From Polyangia bacterium (GTDB lineage: Bacteria; Myxococcota_A; Polyangia; Nannocystales; Nannocystaceae), in contig JAUHWG010000008.1 of the NCBI GenBank assembly GCA_030424595.1, positions 248,001 to 312,000 of the forward strand: a stretch of 64,000 nt of DNA, given 5' to 3'. Below, piece after piece: positions 35,596 to 44,223 of this stretch (the first letter of the stretch is position 1; every line of letters starts with the position of its first letter). Under the pieces are notes generated by a model, which saw only the letters and a program-made list of their open reading frames with translations, did no database searches and was not told the origin of the DNA. The position numbers were made by a program, and so were the translations under genes.

Positions 35596-38500
35596 CTACG
35601 CCGGCGGAGCGGCGAGCTCAAGCTCAATACCTTGCTCCCCGAGCCAGACGTCGAGCGAGCGGCGCTCCTCGGCGGGGGCCTCCGCGCTCCGGTAGCCGTC
35701 GTGGCCGGCCTGGATGAGCGGGAGCGCCTCTTCGCGGTCCTCGCCGCTGAGCCAGAGCGCCTGGCCGAGCCTGAGCCTCGCCTCGGCGAGGTCGAGGGGG
35801 CTGCGACCCGGCGCTGCGCGGATCTCGACCGCGCGGCGGGCGGGCTCGATCGCCGCCTCGGGGGCGCCTCGGAGGATCTCCGCGGTCGCCACCTCGATCA
35901 GGGCGAAGGCGACATCGGGATGATCGTCACCGTTGACCTCGGTGAAGATCGCCAGCGCCTGACGGGCCTCGTCGATCGCGGCCGCGTAGTCCTCGCGGCG
36001 ACGGGCGAGGCTCGCCTGGCTGAGGTGGCTGTGACCGACCGACGGGTGCTTCGGGCCGTAGGCGGCGAGGAAGCTCCTGTGGGCGCGATCCATCGCCGCC
36101 GCGGCCTCCTCAAGACGGCCCTGCTTCGCCAGCGTGTAGGCGAGGTTGTCGAGGGTGGCGGCGACGTCCGGGTGGTCCTCGCCGAGTGCTTCGCTGCGGA
36201 TCCTGAGCGCGCGCTCGTAGGCTGCGACCGCCTCGTCGAGGCGGAGGAGCTCGTCGTAGGTGGCCCCCAGATTGTTGAGCGTGTCGGCGACGTCCGGGTG
36301 GTCCTCGCCGTAGGCCGCCTCCTGGATCCCGAGCGCCTCGGCGAAGACCGCGAGCGCATCGTCGTAGCGGCTGACCGTGTAGTAGGCGGTGCCGAGGAGG
36401 TGGAGGGCGATGGCGATCCTCGGGTGGTCGTCGCCGAGGGCGCCGCGGCTCCGCCCGAGGGCGCGATCGAGGAACGCGATCGCCTCATCGGGTCGACCCT
36501 GCTCGATGGCGACTCCGCCGAGATCCCGGAGGATCCCGGCGATCTGCAGATCGTCCTCCGGGGCGACCTCGAGCTGGCGCCCCAGGGCCTCGTCTAGACG
36601 CTCGCGGGCCTGGTTCGGGTCGCCGCTGACCCGGAGGATCCGCGCCTTGACCCGCTCGAGCGTGATCGCAGGGGTGAGGGGGAGGTCGCCGCGTCGGAGC
36701 AGCGCCTCGGCCTGCCGAGCCCAGCCGAGGCCGAGCTCGAGCGCCGCTTTGCGGCCGCCGGTGACCGACGCGAGGCTGGTCGCGGCGGCGGCGGACACCT
36801 CGTCATGACGGGCGTCGACACCCCGCCAAAACGCCTCCTCGAGGGTCTTCTGGGCGGCTTCGTAGCGGGCGTTGTGGAACTCGAGCTGGCCCTTGAGGAG
36901 CCCGAGCTCGGCGCTGAGCGGCGGGAAGTCGATGTCTTGGGCGTCGAGCACGAGCGCTTCGATGTCGGCGAGGGCCTGCGGGTAGAGGCCGAGGCGGCGA
37001 CGGGCCCGGACCTCGCTCGCGCGGGCGCGGGCGCGCTCGGTCGCGCCGCGGACCGCCGGATCGGAGGGCGGAGGGACCGTCGCGAGCAGGGCCTCGCTAT
37101 CGCCGCAGCGGTCGATCGGCGGCAGGTCGGCGATCGCCTGGATACCGTTGAAGACGATCGTCTGCTCGGCGCTCGCCATCGCTGCGAGGGTCGCGTCGAG
37201 CTCTCGCCGCGCGTCGGCGAGGCAGGCCGCGCGGAGCTCGATGAGCCGCTGGGCTTGAGGGTTGGCGATCGACGCGGCCGCGCATGCCTCGTTGTGGCCG
37301 CGGATCCACGCCTCCGCGTAGAGGTCGACGCGCTCCTGGATCCGCCCCCAGATCGCGCTCGCTTGGGGCACGCCGCTGGCGGCGAAGCTCGTCGCCAGCG
37401 CCTCTTGGCGGGTCGGTGACCAGACCTCTTCGGTCATCGCCGCGACCCCAGCGGCGCAGGCGTCGGTCGGCTGGGGGGCGCCCGCGCCGAGATAGCCGAC
37501 GAAGAGGGCGACGCTGGCGAGGGCGCCGGTGGTCAGCCGTCGACGTAGGCGTGGCCCGGAGGACAGGGCCTCATCAAGGTCGGCGAGGAGCGCCTGCATC
37601 GACGGGTAGCGGTCCTCGGGGTCGAGGGCCAGGCCGCGGAGCACCAGCGCCCGGATCTTGGCGGGGACCTTGCTCTCGCTCGGGATCGGTCGGATCTTGC
37701 CGGTGGTGAGCTCGGCGATCAGCTCCTGGAGGTCGTCGCCGGCGAAGGGGCGGATCCCGAAGAGCGCCTCGTAGAGCGCGACGCAGAAGCTGAAGAGGTC
37801 GCTGCGCGGGCTCGCGTCGCCGCCGAGGAACTGCTCTGGGGCCATATAGGCCGGGGTCCCCATCAGCGAGCCGGTGTTGGTGAGGGTCCGGCCGACCAGG
37901 TCGCCGCCGCCGCGGGGGGCGGTGTCCGGGCTGACATTGTGGGTGTCGGCGTAGGCGGGATCGGTCTCCGCCCGGAGATGGTCGGCCTCGACGACGCGCG
38001 CGCCTGCGCGGAGCAGCGGCACCGTCGTCGCCGAGCTCTCGACCCTCTCCACCGACGCTACGCCGCCGCTGCGGGCGAGGCCGAAGTCGAGCACCCGGAC
38101 CCGCCCGTCGACGCCGACCATCACGTTCTCGGGCTTGAAGTCGCGGTGGACGAGGCCGGCCTCATGGGCGGCCGCGAGGCCGCGGCCGGCGTCCGCGAAG
38201 AGGCCGATGACCTCGCGGTGCGTCTCCGCCGCGGCCCAGGCCCGGCGCAGGTCGACCCCGTCGACCAGCTCCATCGCGATGTAGACCAGGTCGTCGTGGG
38301 TGCCGCTCTCGAAGACGGTGATCACGTTGGGGTGTGAGAGGCGGGCGATCGCCTGGGCCTCGCGGAGGAGACGAGCGCGAGCGGCGGACTCCTCGCTGTG
38401 GTCCGGGCGGAGGAGCTTGATCGCGACCTTCCGGTCGAGCTCGGGGTCGAGGGCTACGTAGACGACGCCCATGCCCCCACGCCCGAGCCGCTCGAGCAGG

Positions 38501-38751
38501 GTGAAGCGTCCGATCCGCTCGATACCAGCGCTGACCGGCGATGAGGAGGGACCGCCGAAGAGGGCGGCCTGGACCCGACGACGGGCCTCGGCGAGCTCCG
38601 GAGCGTCGTCGTGGGAGATACCCAGCAGGCGCTCGCCGATGGTGTCCTGGCCGCCGATTCTCTCGCCCTCCTGAGGGGTAGACCCGTCGTTCTCCGCGTC
38701 GATCACCGGAGGGTGAGGATATTCGATCGGGCCTGCGCCCCGTACGCGCAT
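35596..38751 (-). CDS. Membrane Ser/Thr protein kinase with C-terminal TPR array
   Basis: This 1051-residue protein has an N-terminal Hanks-type kinase domain at about 80-395. The glycine loop is LGRGGMGVVYVA (89-100), the ATP Lys is Lys112 in VAIK, the catalytic loop is HRDFKPEN (202-209), DFG is at 222-224 and the APE motif near 304-306. About 60 residues are inserted between DFGLAR and TNTGSLMGTPAYMAPEQ, longer than usual. A single membrane segment follows (about 407-424), then an extracytoplasmic helical region and kinesin-light-chain-type TPRs at about 720-990 with the repeated GDDHPRIA/GEDHPDVA pattern. It probably senses a periplasmic partner. It is divergent from the ECF sigma gene at 38817 (65-bp spacer). 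Confidence 0.94.
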   Translation of the reverse strand: MRVRGAGPIEYPHPPVIDAENDGSTPQEGERIGGQDTIGERLLGISHDDAPELAEARRRVQAALFGGPSSSPVSAGIERIGRFTLLERLGRGGMGVVYVALDPELDRKVAIKLLRPDHSEESAARARLLREAQAIARLSHPNVITVFESGTHDDLVYIAMELVDGVDLRRAWAAAETHREVIGLFADAGRGLAAAHEAGLVHRDFKPENVMVGVDGRVRVLDFGLARSGGVASVERVESSATTVPLLRAGARVVEADHLRAETDPAYADTHNVSPDTAPRGGGDLVGRTLTNTGSLMGTPAYMAPEQFLGGDASPRSDLFSFCVALYEALFGIRPFAGDDLQELIAELTTGKIRPIPSESKVPAKIRALVLRGLALDPEDRYPSMQALLADLDEALSSGPRLRRRLTTGALASVALFVGYLGAGAPQPTDACAAGVAAMTEEVWSPTRQEALATSFAASGVPQASAIWGRIQERVDLYAEAWIRGHNEACAAASIANPQAQRLIELRAACLADARRELDATLAAMASAEQTIVFNGIQAIADLPPIDRCGDSEALLATVPPPSDPAVRGATERARARASEVRARRRLGLYPQALADIEALVLDAQDIDFPPLSAELGLLKGQLEFHNARYEAAQKTLEEAFWRGVDARHDEVSAAAATSLASVTGGRKAALELGLGWARQAEALLRRGDLPLTPAITLERVKARILRVSGDPNQARERLDEALGRQLEVAPEDDLQIAGILRDLGGVAIEQGRPDEAIAFLDRALGRSRGALGDDHPRIAIALHLLGTAYYTVSRYDDALAVFAEALGIQEAAYGEDHPDVADTLNNLGATYDELLRLDEAVAAYERALRIRSEALGEDHPDVAATLDNLAYTLAKQGRLEEAAAAMDRAHRSFLAAYGPKHPSVGHSHLSQASLARRREDYAAAIDEARQALAIFTEVNGDDHPDVAFALIEVATAEILRGAPEAAIEPARRAVEIRAAPGRSPLDLAEARLRLGQALWLSGEDREEALPLIQAGHDGYRSAEAPAEERRSLDVWLGEQGIELELAAPPA

Positions 38752-38816
38752 CTTCGCCCCCGGTCGCCCGTGAGGTCCTCGAGACTGTACGACGCCGAGT
38801 GCACTAGGATGCTGCG

Positions 38817-39470
38817 GTGGACACGGACATTCAGCTCCTCGAGGCGTGGCGAGCCGGCGATCGTGGGTCTGGGACGGACCTCTTTAACCGCCACTTCAAC
38901 AGTCTTTACCGCTTCTTTCGCAACAAGGTCGGCGAGGACGCGGACGATCTGGTCCAACAGACCTTCCTCGCCGTGGTCCAGGCCCGCGACAAGTTCCGCG
39001 GCGACGCGAGCTTTCGCACCTATCTCTTCACGGCGGCGCGGAGCAAGCTCTACAACTACTTCTCACGGCGCCGACCAGACCAGAAGGACAGGCTCGGCGT
39101 GACCTCTGTGCTCGACCTCGGGGCGTCGATGCACGGGATGATGGTGAAGAGCGAGGAGCATCAGACGCTCCTCCACGCGCTCAGGCGCCTGCCTCTGGAG
39201 CTCCAGATCGTGCTGGAGCTCCACTACTTCGAAGGGATGCGCGGGCCGGTGCTCGCCATGGTGCTGGAGATCCCCGAGGGGACGGTCCGCAGTCGACTGC
39301 GACGGGGACGGGAGCGGCTCCGTGAGGAGCTGGAGCGGCTGACGACGTCGCCGGAGCGGGCGGCGTCGACGATGACCAACCTCGACGGTTGGGCCGCCCA
39401 GATCCGCGGCCAGCTCCGCGGGCAGCTCCGCGAGCAGCTCCGCGGTGGATCTCAGGATGGGGCGAGCTGA
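38817..39470 (+). CDS. ECF-type sigma factor divergent from the kinase gene
   Basis: This 217-residue protein has a GTG start at 38817. Region 2 (about 20-90) shows FRNKVGEDADDLVQQTFLAVVQARDKFRGDASFRTYLFTAARSKLYNYF. Region 4 (about 115-165) shows LRRLPLELQIVLELHYFEGMRGPVLAMVLEIPEGTVRSRLRRGRERL. The C-terminal tail repeats GQLRGQLREQLRG. No anti-sigma gene is adjacent. Because it shares a 65-bp promoter region with the Ser/Thr kinase, the kinase may act on it, as in STPK-linked ECF groups; this is inference. Confidence 0.92.
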   Translation: MDTDIQLLEAWRAGDRGSGTDLFNRHFNSLYRFFRNKVGEDADDLVQQTFLAVVQARDKFRGDASFRTYLFTAARSKLYNYFSRRRPDQKDRLGVTSVLDLGASMHGMMVKSEEHQTLLHALRRLPLELQIVLELHYFEGMRGPVLAMVLEIPEGTVRSRLRRGRERLREELERLTTSPERAASTMTNLDGWAAQIRGQLRGQLREQLRGGSQDGAS

Positions 39471-39526
39471 GGCGCACTCTATAGACATAGGTCGGGCCCG
39501 AAGAGGTCGACCGCCGCATAATTGAA

Positions 39527-39562
39527 GAAGGGACCAGCCTGATCGCTCAGGCTGGCCCCCTC
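39527..39562. terminator. Bidirectional terminator hairpin between the ECF and RRM genes
   Basis: GGACCAGCCTGA (39531-39542) pairs with TCAGGCTGGCCCC (39547-39559), giving at least a nine-base-pair perfect stem with a four-base loop. On the minus strand the stem is followed by CCTTCTTCAATT, a weak U-rich tract. It sits between two convergent genes, and can serve the RRM gene (minus strand) and possibly the ECF gene. Confidence 0.6.
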
Positions 39563-39593
39563 TGTCGTTGCGTTTGGTCAGCGCGGTGTGGTG

Positions 39594-40034
39594 CTAGTAG
39601 CGACCACGGCCGCCGCCGCCACCACGACCACCACGGCCGCCGCCACCACCGCCGCCGCCGCCGTAGCCGCCGCCGCCGCCGCCGTAGCCACCACCGCCGC
39701 CACCACCGTAGCCGCCGCCGCCACCACCACGACCGCCGCCGCCGCCGCCGAAGCCGCCGCCGCCGCCGCCACCGCGACCACCGCGGGGCTTGTTCTCGGC
39801 CTCGTTCACCCGGATGCTCCGGCCGTCGAGCTCTTTGCCGTCCAGGCCTTCGATGGCCTTATCGCCGTTCGCGGGATCGTCGAACGTCACAAAACCAAAG
39901 CCACGGGAGCGTCCCGTGTCGCGATCGAGAACGACCTTCGCCTCGCTTACCGGGCCGAACTCCTCAAAGGCGGCACGGAGGGAGTCGTCGCTCGTTGCCC
40001 ACGCAAGGCCACCAACAAACAGTTTCTTTGACAT
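39594..40034 (-). CDS. Glycine-rich RRM RNA-binding protein
   Basis: This 146-residue protein has a single RNA recognition motif: RNP2 LFVGGL (5-10) and RNP1 RGFGFVTF (about 43-50). A Gly-rich tail follows (about 84-146) with repeated GGGGGYGGGG and GGRGG units resembling RGG boxes. The architecture matches cyanobacterial Rbp and plant glycine-rich proteins involved in cold response and RNA chaperoning. ATG 40034 directly precedes SKKLFVGGLAWATSDDSL. The 5' leader just upstream is a GAAGA-type run (40036-40060), which overlaps the ribosome-binding site. Confidence 0.93.
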   Translation of the reverse strand: MSKKLFVGGLAWATSDDSLRAAFEEFGPVSEAKVVLDRDTGRSRGFGFVTFDDPANGDKAIEGLDGKELDGRSIRVNEAENKPRGGRGGGGGGGFGGGGGGRGGGGGGYGGGGGGGYGGGGGGYGGGGGGGGGRGGRGGGGGRGRY

Positions 40035-40666
40035 CTCTTCTCTTCTCTTCTCTTCTCTTGCAACCCTCAAGAAGAGGGCCACCAGCACGGTGCGCGACCA
40101 CGCCTTCGCTGTCAATGGAAGGTTGACGTGAGGAGGTGGGGGGTCTGCGGGGGGTCTGGCCGACGTGGGGCCGACGGAGATCGGAGCCTGGGTGTGACCT
40201 GTCTCGGGCTGATCCGCGGCCCGTGCGAGAGCCGTGATCGCGGGCCCGGCTCTCGGCGTCGGGGGGACCGACCGTCGCCCCGTCGAGGGGGGACCACGGA
40301 ACGCGCGTGAGGCCTACTTTCGGGCGCTTGCAGCTCGACCCGGGATGAGCGCGATGACCGCGTAAGTGACCCTAGGGGAGCTTGGAGGCAGCTGTGGCCG
40401 TGATGTGCGCTATCGACGCTTTGGGCAGAGCGGAGGATGAAGTAGCAAGCGTTGGCGCTGTCCAGAATCCTGGTGTTGGGATCTTCACGGGTCGTCCGTC
40501 GACCTTTGCGGCGGTGATCCACCCCGGTCACCACCCCACGCCAGAGCTCGGGTGACGGTCATCGGCGGGTTCGGGGCTCGACGGCTCCGCCCTCGGGCCC
40601 CGAGGGTTGCTAGGATCGGCGCCGGGCCCTGGTCGACACCGTATTGATTTGCGAACCTCGTCGTCG
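40035..40666. other. 632-bp intergenic region with GAAGA leader repeat
   Basis: On the minus strand, 40036-40060 is a run of AGAAG units immediately before the RRM gene start, so several overlapping Shine-Dalgarno-like GAGAAGAG words are available. The rest of the region, up to the DUF924 gene, shows no gene with plausible codon use. Its composition drops in GC between 40370 and 40500. No further element recognised. Confidence 0.6.
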
Positions 40667-41212
40667 ATGTCGAGCCCGCAGGAAGTTCTCGAGTTCTGGT
40701 TCTCCGATGAAGTCCGCAGCCATTGGTGGGTGAAGGACCCGGCCTTTGATGAGCAGGTCCGGTCCCGCCTAGGGGCGCTCCACGGGGCCGCGGCGAGGGG
40801 AGAGCTCGACGGCTGGGCGGCGACCGCCGACGGCGCGCTCGCCCTCGTTCTCCTGCTCGATCAGGTCCCGCGCAACATCCATCGCGGTAGCCCGGACTCC
40901 TTCTCCTGCGACGCCAAGGCCCGCGCGGTCACCAAGGCCGCGCTCGCGGCCGGTCACGACGGGGAGCTCGCGGACGACAGCCGCCGTCTCTTCCTCTACC
41001 TGCCGCTGGAGCACTCGGAGGAGCTCGCGGACCAGGAGCGCTGCCTCGAGCTGATGCGGCCGCTGGAGCCGGCGCAGTGGTACGACTTCGCCGTTCTCCA
41101 CCACCGGATCATCGCCCGCTTCGGCCGCTTCCCCCACCGCAACCAGGTCCTCGGGCGGGAGAGCACACCCGAGGAGATCGCCTTCCTCGACGGGCCGAAC
41201 TCGTCCTTCTAG
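40667..41212 (+). CDS. DUF924 family protein
   Basis: This 181-residue cytoplasmic protein matches DUF924 (PF06041). Recognisable segments are [72 protein letters not shown] and [19 protein letters not shown]. The family has a TPR-like helical fold and no established biochemical function. ATG 40667 begins [10 protein letters not shown], the usual N-terminus. It stands alone. Confidence 0.92.
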   Translation: MSSPQEVLEFWFSDEVRSHWWVKDPAFDEQVRSRLGALHGAAARGELDGWAATADGALALVLLLDQVPRNIHRGSPDSFSCDAKARAVTKAALAAGHDGELADDSRRLFLYLPLEHSEELADQERCLELMRPLEPAQWYDFAVLHHRIIARFGRFPHRNQVLGRESTPEEIAFLDGPNSSF

Positions 41213-41354
41213 GCTAGGCGGAGGCCGGGGGGCGCCCAGGTGCGAGGTCTTCGCCGCGCTGAGATGCTCCCCGACCGAGCAGCGGCGAAGATCTCGTGTT
41301 CTCTCGCGGGCTGCCAAGGCTGAGGCTGTCGCCCTCCGTGCGGCTGGAAGGGTG

Positions 41355-41382
41355 GGCTTGCCGAGCCCAGGGGCGGCAAGCC
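41355..41382. other. Perfect 9-bp hairpin in the spacer after the DUF924 gene
   Basis: GGCTTGCCG (41355-41363) and CGGCAAGCC (41374-41382) form a perfect stem with a 10-base loop. It lies in the 307-bp spacer between the DUF924 and DUF4215 genes, 143 bp after the former. No T-run follows on either strand. Its role is unclear: an RNA-stability element, an operator, or a weak terminator. The rest of the spacer holds nothing I recognise. Confidence 0.35.
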
Positions 41383-41519
41383 GGGTGGACTCTCCACGAG
41401 CTGCGCGCGCGCACGCTTGCCTGCCTGCGACCTTCATCGTTCCGCGCGCAGAGCCGCGCCGATTGACCGTCTCGGGGTGGAGTTGTTCTTTGTCGGCGAT
41501 CCGAGGAGACTGGATCACC

Positions 41520-42884
41520 GTGCTCCACCTCTCTCGTCCGCTCGCTCGCTCGGGCCTCGCCATCCTCGCCGGCGGAGCCCTCCTCGTCGGCTGTTTCAGC
41601 GATCCGGGCGCCGGCGGCGGTGAAGGTGGAGGGCAGAGTACGAGCGGGACGAGCGGGACGAGCGGGGCGTCGACGACGACGGCCGGGGAGGAGACCTCGA
41701 CGTCCGCTGGGTCGACGGGGAGCGGCACAGACGACACGGGGGACCAGGAGAGCTGCGGCGATGGCGTGCTCGATCCGGGCGAAGAGTGCGACCTGGGGCT
41801 CAACAACAGCGATCTCGGCGGCTGCACCAACAGCTGCACCCTCGCCTACTGCGGGGACGGCTTTGTCCAGGGCGGGGTCGAGGCCTGCGACGACGGCAAC
41901 AACAACAACGACGACGAGTGCACCAACAGCTGCAGCCTCGCGAGCTGCGGGGACGGCTTGGTCGACGTCGGCGAGGACTGCGACGACGGCAACAGCGACA
42001 ACACGGACGCTTGTCTCAGCGTCTGCGTCGCCGCGAGCTGCGGTGATGGCTATGTCTACGCGGGCGTCGAGGAGTGTGACGACGCCAACGCCTCGAACGC
42101 CGACTCGTGCCTGAACACCTGCACGGCGGCGAGCTGCGGGGACGGTCTTGTCCACGTCGGCGTCGAGGCCTGCGATGACGGCAACATGGTCGATGACGAC
42201 GAATGCGCGAACAATTGCGCCTCGGCCTCCTGCGGCGACGGGGTCGTCCAGGAGGGGGAGGAGTGCGATGACGGCAACAGCGACAACACGGACGCCTGTC
42301 TCAGCACCTGCAAGAGCGCTACGTGCGGTGACGGCAAGGTCCACGCGGGCGTCGAGGAGTGTGACGACGGCAACAGCTCCAACACCGACAGCTGCGTGAA
42401 CTCCTGCGAGAGCGCGGTCTGTGGCGATGGCTTTGTCGAGGGCGGCACCGAAGAGTGCGACGACGGCAACAGCAACGACAATGACGACTGCACCAACAGC
42501 TGCAAGAAGTCAGAGTGCGGTGATGGTGTCGTCCAGGAGAATGAGGCGTGCGACGACGGCAACGCCAACAACAATGACGACTGCACCAACGCCTGCAAGG
42601 AGGCGTTTTGCGGGGACTCGATCGTCCACGAGGACAAGGAGGCCTGCGACGGCGAGGCGGGGCTCAAGCCGCACACGCAGTGCGTCCTCGGCTGTCAGAA
42701 GCTCGGCTGCGTCGCCCAAGAGCAGGGCGACGCCTGGGGGAATTGCAACGCGAACATGCAGCTCGACGGCTGCGAGACCTCGCTGTCGACGGCCGCCAAC
42801 TGCGGGCAGTGCGGGAATGTCTGTCCAAAGGAGATGTCCTGCGTTTGGCAGGCGCAGGTCGAGTCGTATGGCTGCTCTGGCTAG
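41520..42884 (+). CDS. Lipoprotein with ten DUF4215 Cys-rich repeats
   Basis: The GTG at 41520 is preceded by CCGAGGAG and gives 454 residues with a lipoprotein signal (lipobox LVGC). A Gly/Ser/Thr linker follows, then ten repeats of the DUF4215 / Myxococcus Cys-rich type. Each starts CGDG (CGDS in the last) with the pattern CGDGxVxxxExCDDGNxNxxDxCxxxCxxxxC. A further Cys-rich module ([26 protein letters not shown]) ends the protein. The repeats are probably disulfide-bonded and bind calcium through their Asp/Asn loops (inference). Such proteins are abundant on the surface of myxobacteria. Repeats 6 and 3 ([10 protein letters not shown]) are nearly identical, suggesting recent duplication. 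Confidence 0.93.
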   Translation: MLHLSRPLARSGLAILAGGALLVGCFSDPGAGGGEGGGQSTSGTSGTSGASTTTAGEETSTSAGSTGSGTDDTGDQESCGDGVLDPGEECDLGLNNSDLGGCTNSCTLAYCGDGFVQGGVEACDDGNNNNDDECTNSCSLASCGDGLVDVGEDCDDGNSDNTDACLSVCVAASCGDGYVYAGVEECDDANASNADSCLNTCTAASCGDGLVHVGVEACDDGNMVDDDECANNCASASCGDGVVQEGEECDDGNSDNTDACLSTCKSATCGDGKVHAGVEECDDGNSSNTDSCVNSCESAVCGDGFVEGGTEECDDGNSNDNDDCTNSCKKSECGDGVVQENEACDDGNANNNDDCTNACKEAFCGDSIVHEDKEACDGEAGLKPHTQCVLGCQKLGCVAQEQGDAWGNCNANMQLDGCETSLSTAANCGQCGNVCPKEMSCVWQAQVESYGCSG

Positions 42885-43545
42885 GGGCTGTGGAGAGGGC
42901 TGCGGGCGCTCTCGCGCTTGATGTAGGTGCTGGGCTGCGACGCTTTGAGCTGTGTGCACGAGGGGGGAGGATTGCGGGTTGCGGGTCGCGGGTTGCGGGT
43001 CGCGGAACGTGGATCGTGGATCGTGGATCGTGGGTCGCGGGTCGCGGGTCGCGGATCGCGGGCTGACGCGATCTTCGGGCCTTTGCTCGGGATGAAGAGC
43101 TTTGGGGTTGAGCGGCGGAGGCTGTGGCGTCGGCCGGGAGAGGAGGGCCCCACTCTTTCAGACAGGTCGGAGCGTGCACAGGCCTCCCCTCTCGGGGCGG
43201 CCCGTGCACGTCCTAGACTCATTCGCGGGGCCCTCCTCCCCCGACCCATCGGCGCGTCCTCCAGGCCGGGGTGAGGTAGCCGGCGTAGGTGGGCAGAGGC
43301 GTCTTCGAGGGGAGGGGCGTCTGTGAGGGGGTTGGGGAGTCTTCGAGGGGGAGGGGCGTCTGCGAGGGGGTTGGGGGCGTCTTCGAGGGTAGGGCGTCTG
43401 CGGAGATCTGTTCTTTGAGACAGGATGTGAGGGAAGCCCGGGAGGAGGGGGGATCGTGTTCCTGGAGGGATCTGGGTGGCCTGCGCTGGGGGAGAGTGTG
43501 CTGGGGGGCTCCTGGCGGCCTTTTGGCGGCTTGTTCAGGGGGGGG
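42885..43545. repeat. 661-bp intergenic region with 7-bp and ~39-bp tandem repeats
   Basis: At about 42974-43064 a 7-bp unit, GCGGGTY, repeats with GTGGATC variants in its middle. At 43301-43405 a ~39-bp unit starting GTCTTCGAGGGG occurs at 43301, 43339 and 43379, the last truncated. The stretch between them (43070-43270) shows no gene I can support. The strong G-bias of one strand in 43300-43540 is notable. Confidence 0.75.
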
Positions 43546-44091
43546 CTAGGAGCCGAAGCGCTCGGTCTGCAGGTCGATCGAGTCGCCGTCTAGGGTGATG
43601 ATGTAGAGATCGCCGTAGCGGGCCTCGTCGATCGGCTCGATGGCGCCTCCGAGGGCGTGGATGAGGTCGGGGATCGTGTTGCTGTGGCCGGCGACGAGGA
43701 GGTGGTCCGCGGGCGAGGCGCGGAGGGTGGCGGCGAGGTTTGTGGCGGGGGCGGCGGGGTCGTAGAGGGTGATGTCGAGGCCGCTGATGTCGACGAGGGG
43801 GGCGACGGTCTGCACGGTGCGGCGATAGTCAGAGCTGAAGATCGCGCCGAGCTTGACGGCGGCGAGGCGCTCGCGCAGGGCGACGGCGCGGCGATGTCCG
43901 GCGTCGGTCAGCTCGGGGTCTCGCTCGCCCTCGATGTGCTGCTTCTCGGCGTGGCGGACGATGTAGATGGTCTTCGCCTGGGGTGTCCGGGGCTCCGCGC
44001 GGGGACCGGCGCTTCGCTTGCAAGCGAGCGGTGAGGCGAGGAGGAGCGCGGTGAAGCGGCGGCGTCGCACGGCCCCAGAGTAGCGGTTCAT
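43546..44091 (-). CDS. Histidine phosphatase family protein (SixA-like), secreted
   Basis: This 181-residue protein starts at ATG 44091 (MNRYSGAVRRRRFTALL). A basic N-terminus and hydrophobic segment, then ASPLACKR, suggest export, possibly as a lipoprotein, although the lipobox is not canonical. The phosphatase motif IVRHAEK carries the catalytic His. SSDYRRTVQTV and LVAGHSNTIPDL contain the other conserved Arg and His. Members dephosphorylate small molecules or phosphohistidine; this one is probably periplasmic. It is divergent from the NtrC-like regulator at 44224. Its 5' end and promoter are duplicated at 46603-46759. Confidence 0.88.
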   Translation of the reverse strand: MNRYSGAVRRRRFTALLLASPLACKRSAGPRAEPRTPQAKTIYIVRHAEKQHIEGERDPELTDAGHRRAVALRERLAAVKLGAIFSSDYRRTVQTVAPLVDISGLDITLYDPAAPATNLAATLRASPADHLLVAGHSNTIPDLIHALGGAIEPIDEARYGDLYIITLDGDSIDLQTERFGS

Positions 44092-44223
44092 GGTCGTCCT
44101 GTCGGTGTCTGGCGCCGGCTGCGAGTCGACGGATCGCGGCTCGCGCTGAGCGGCCTGCGTCGGTCGGTCCTGGCCCCTCTGCGCAGGCGCTAGCCCAGCT
44201 GAGGCCGTGCCATAGTCACCCCC

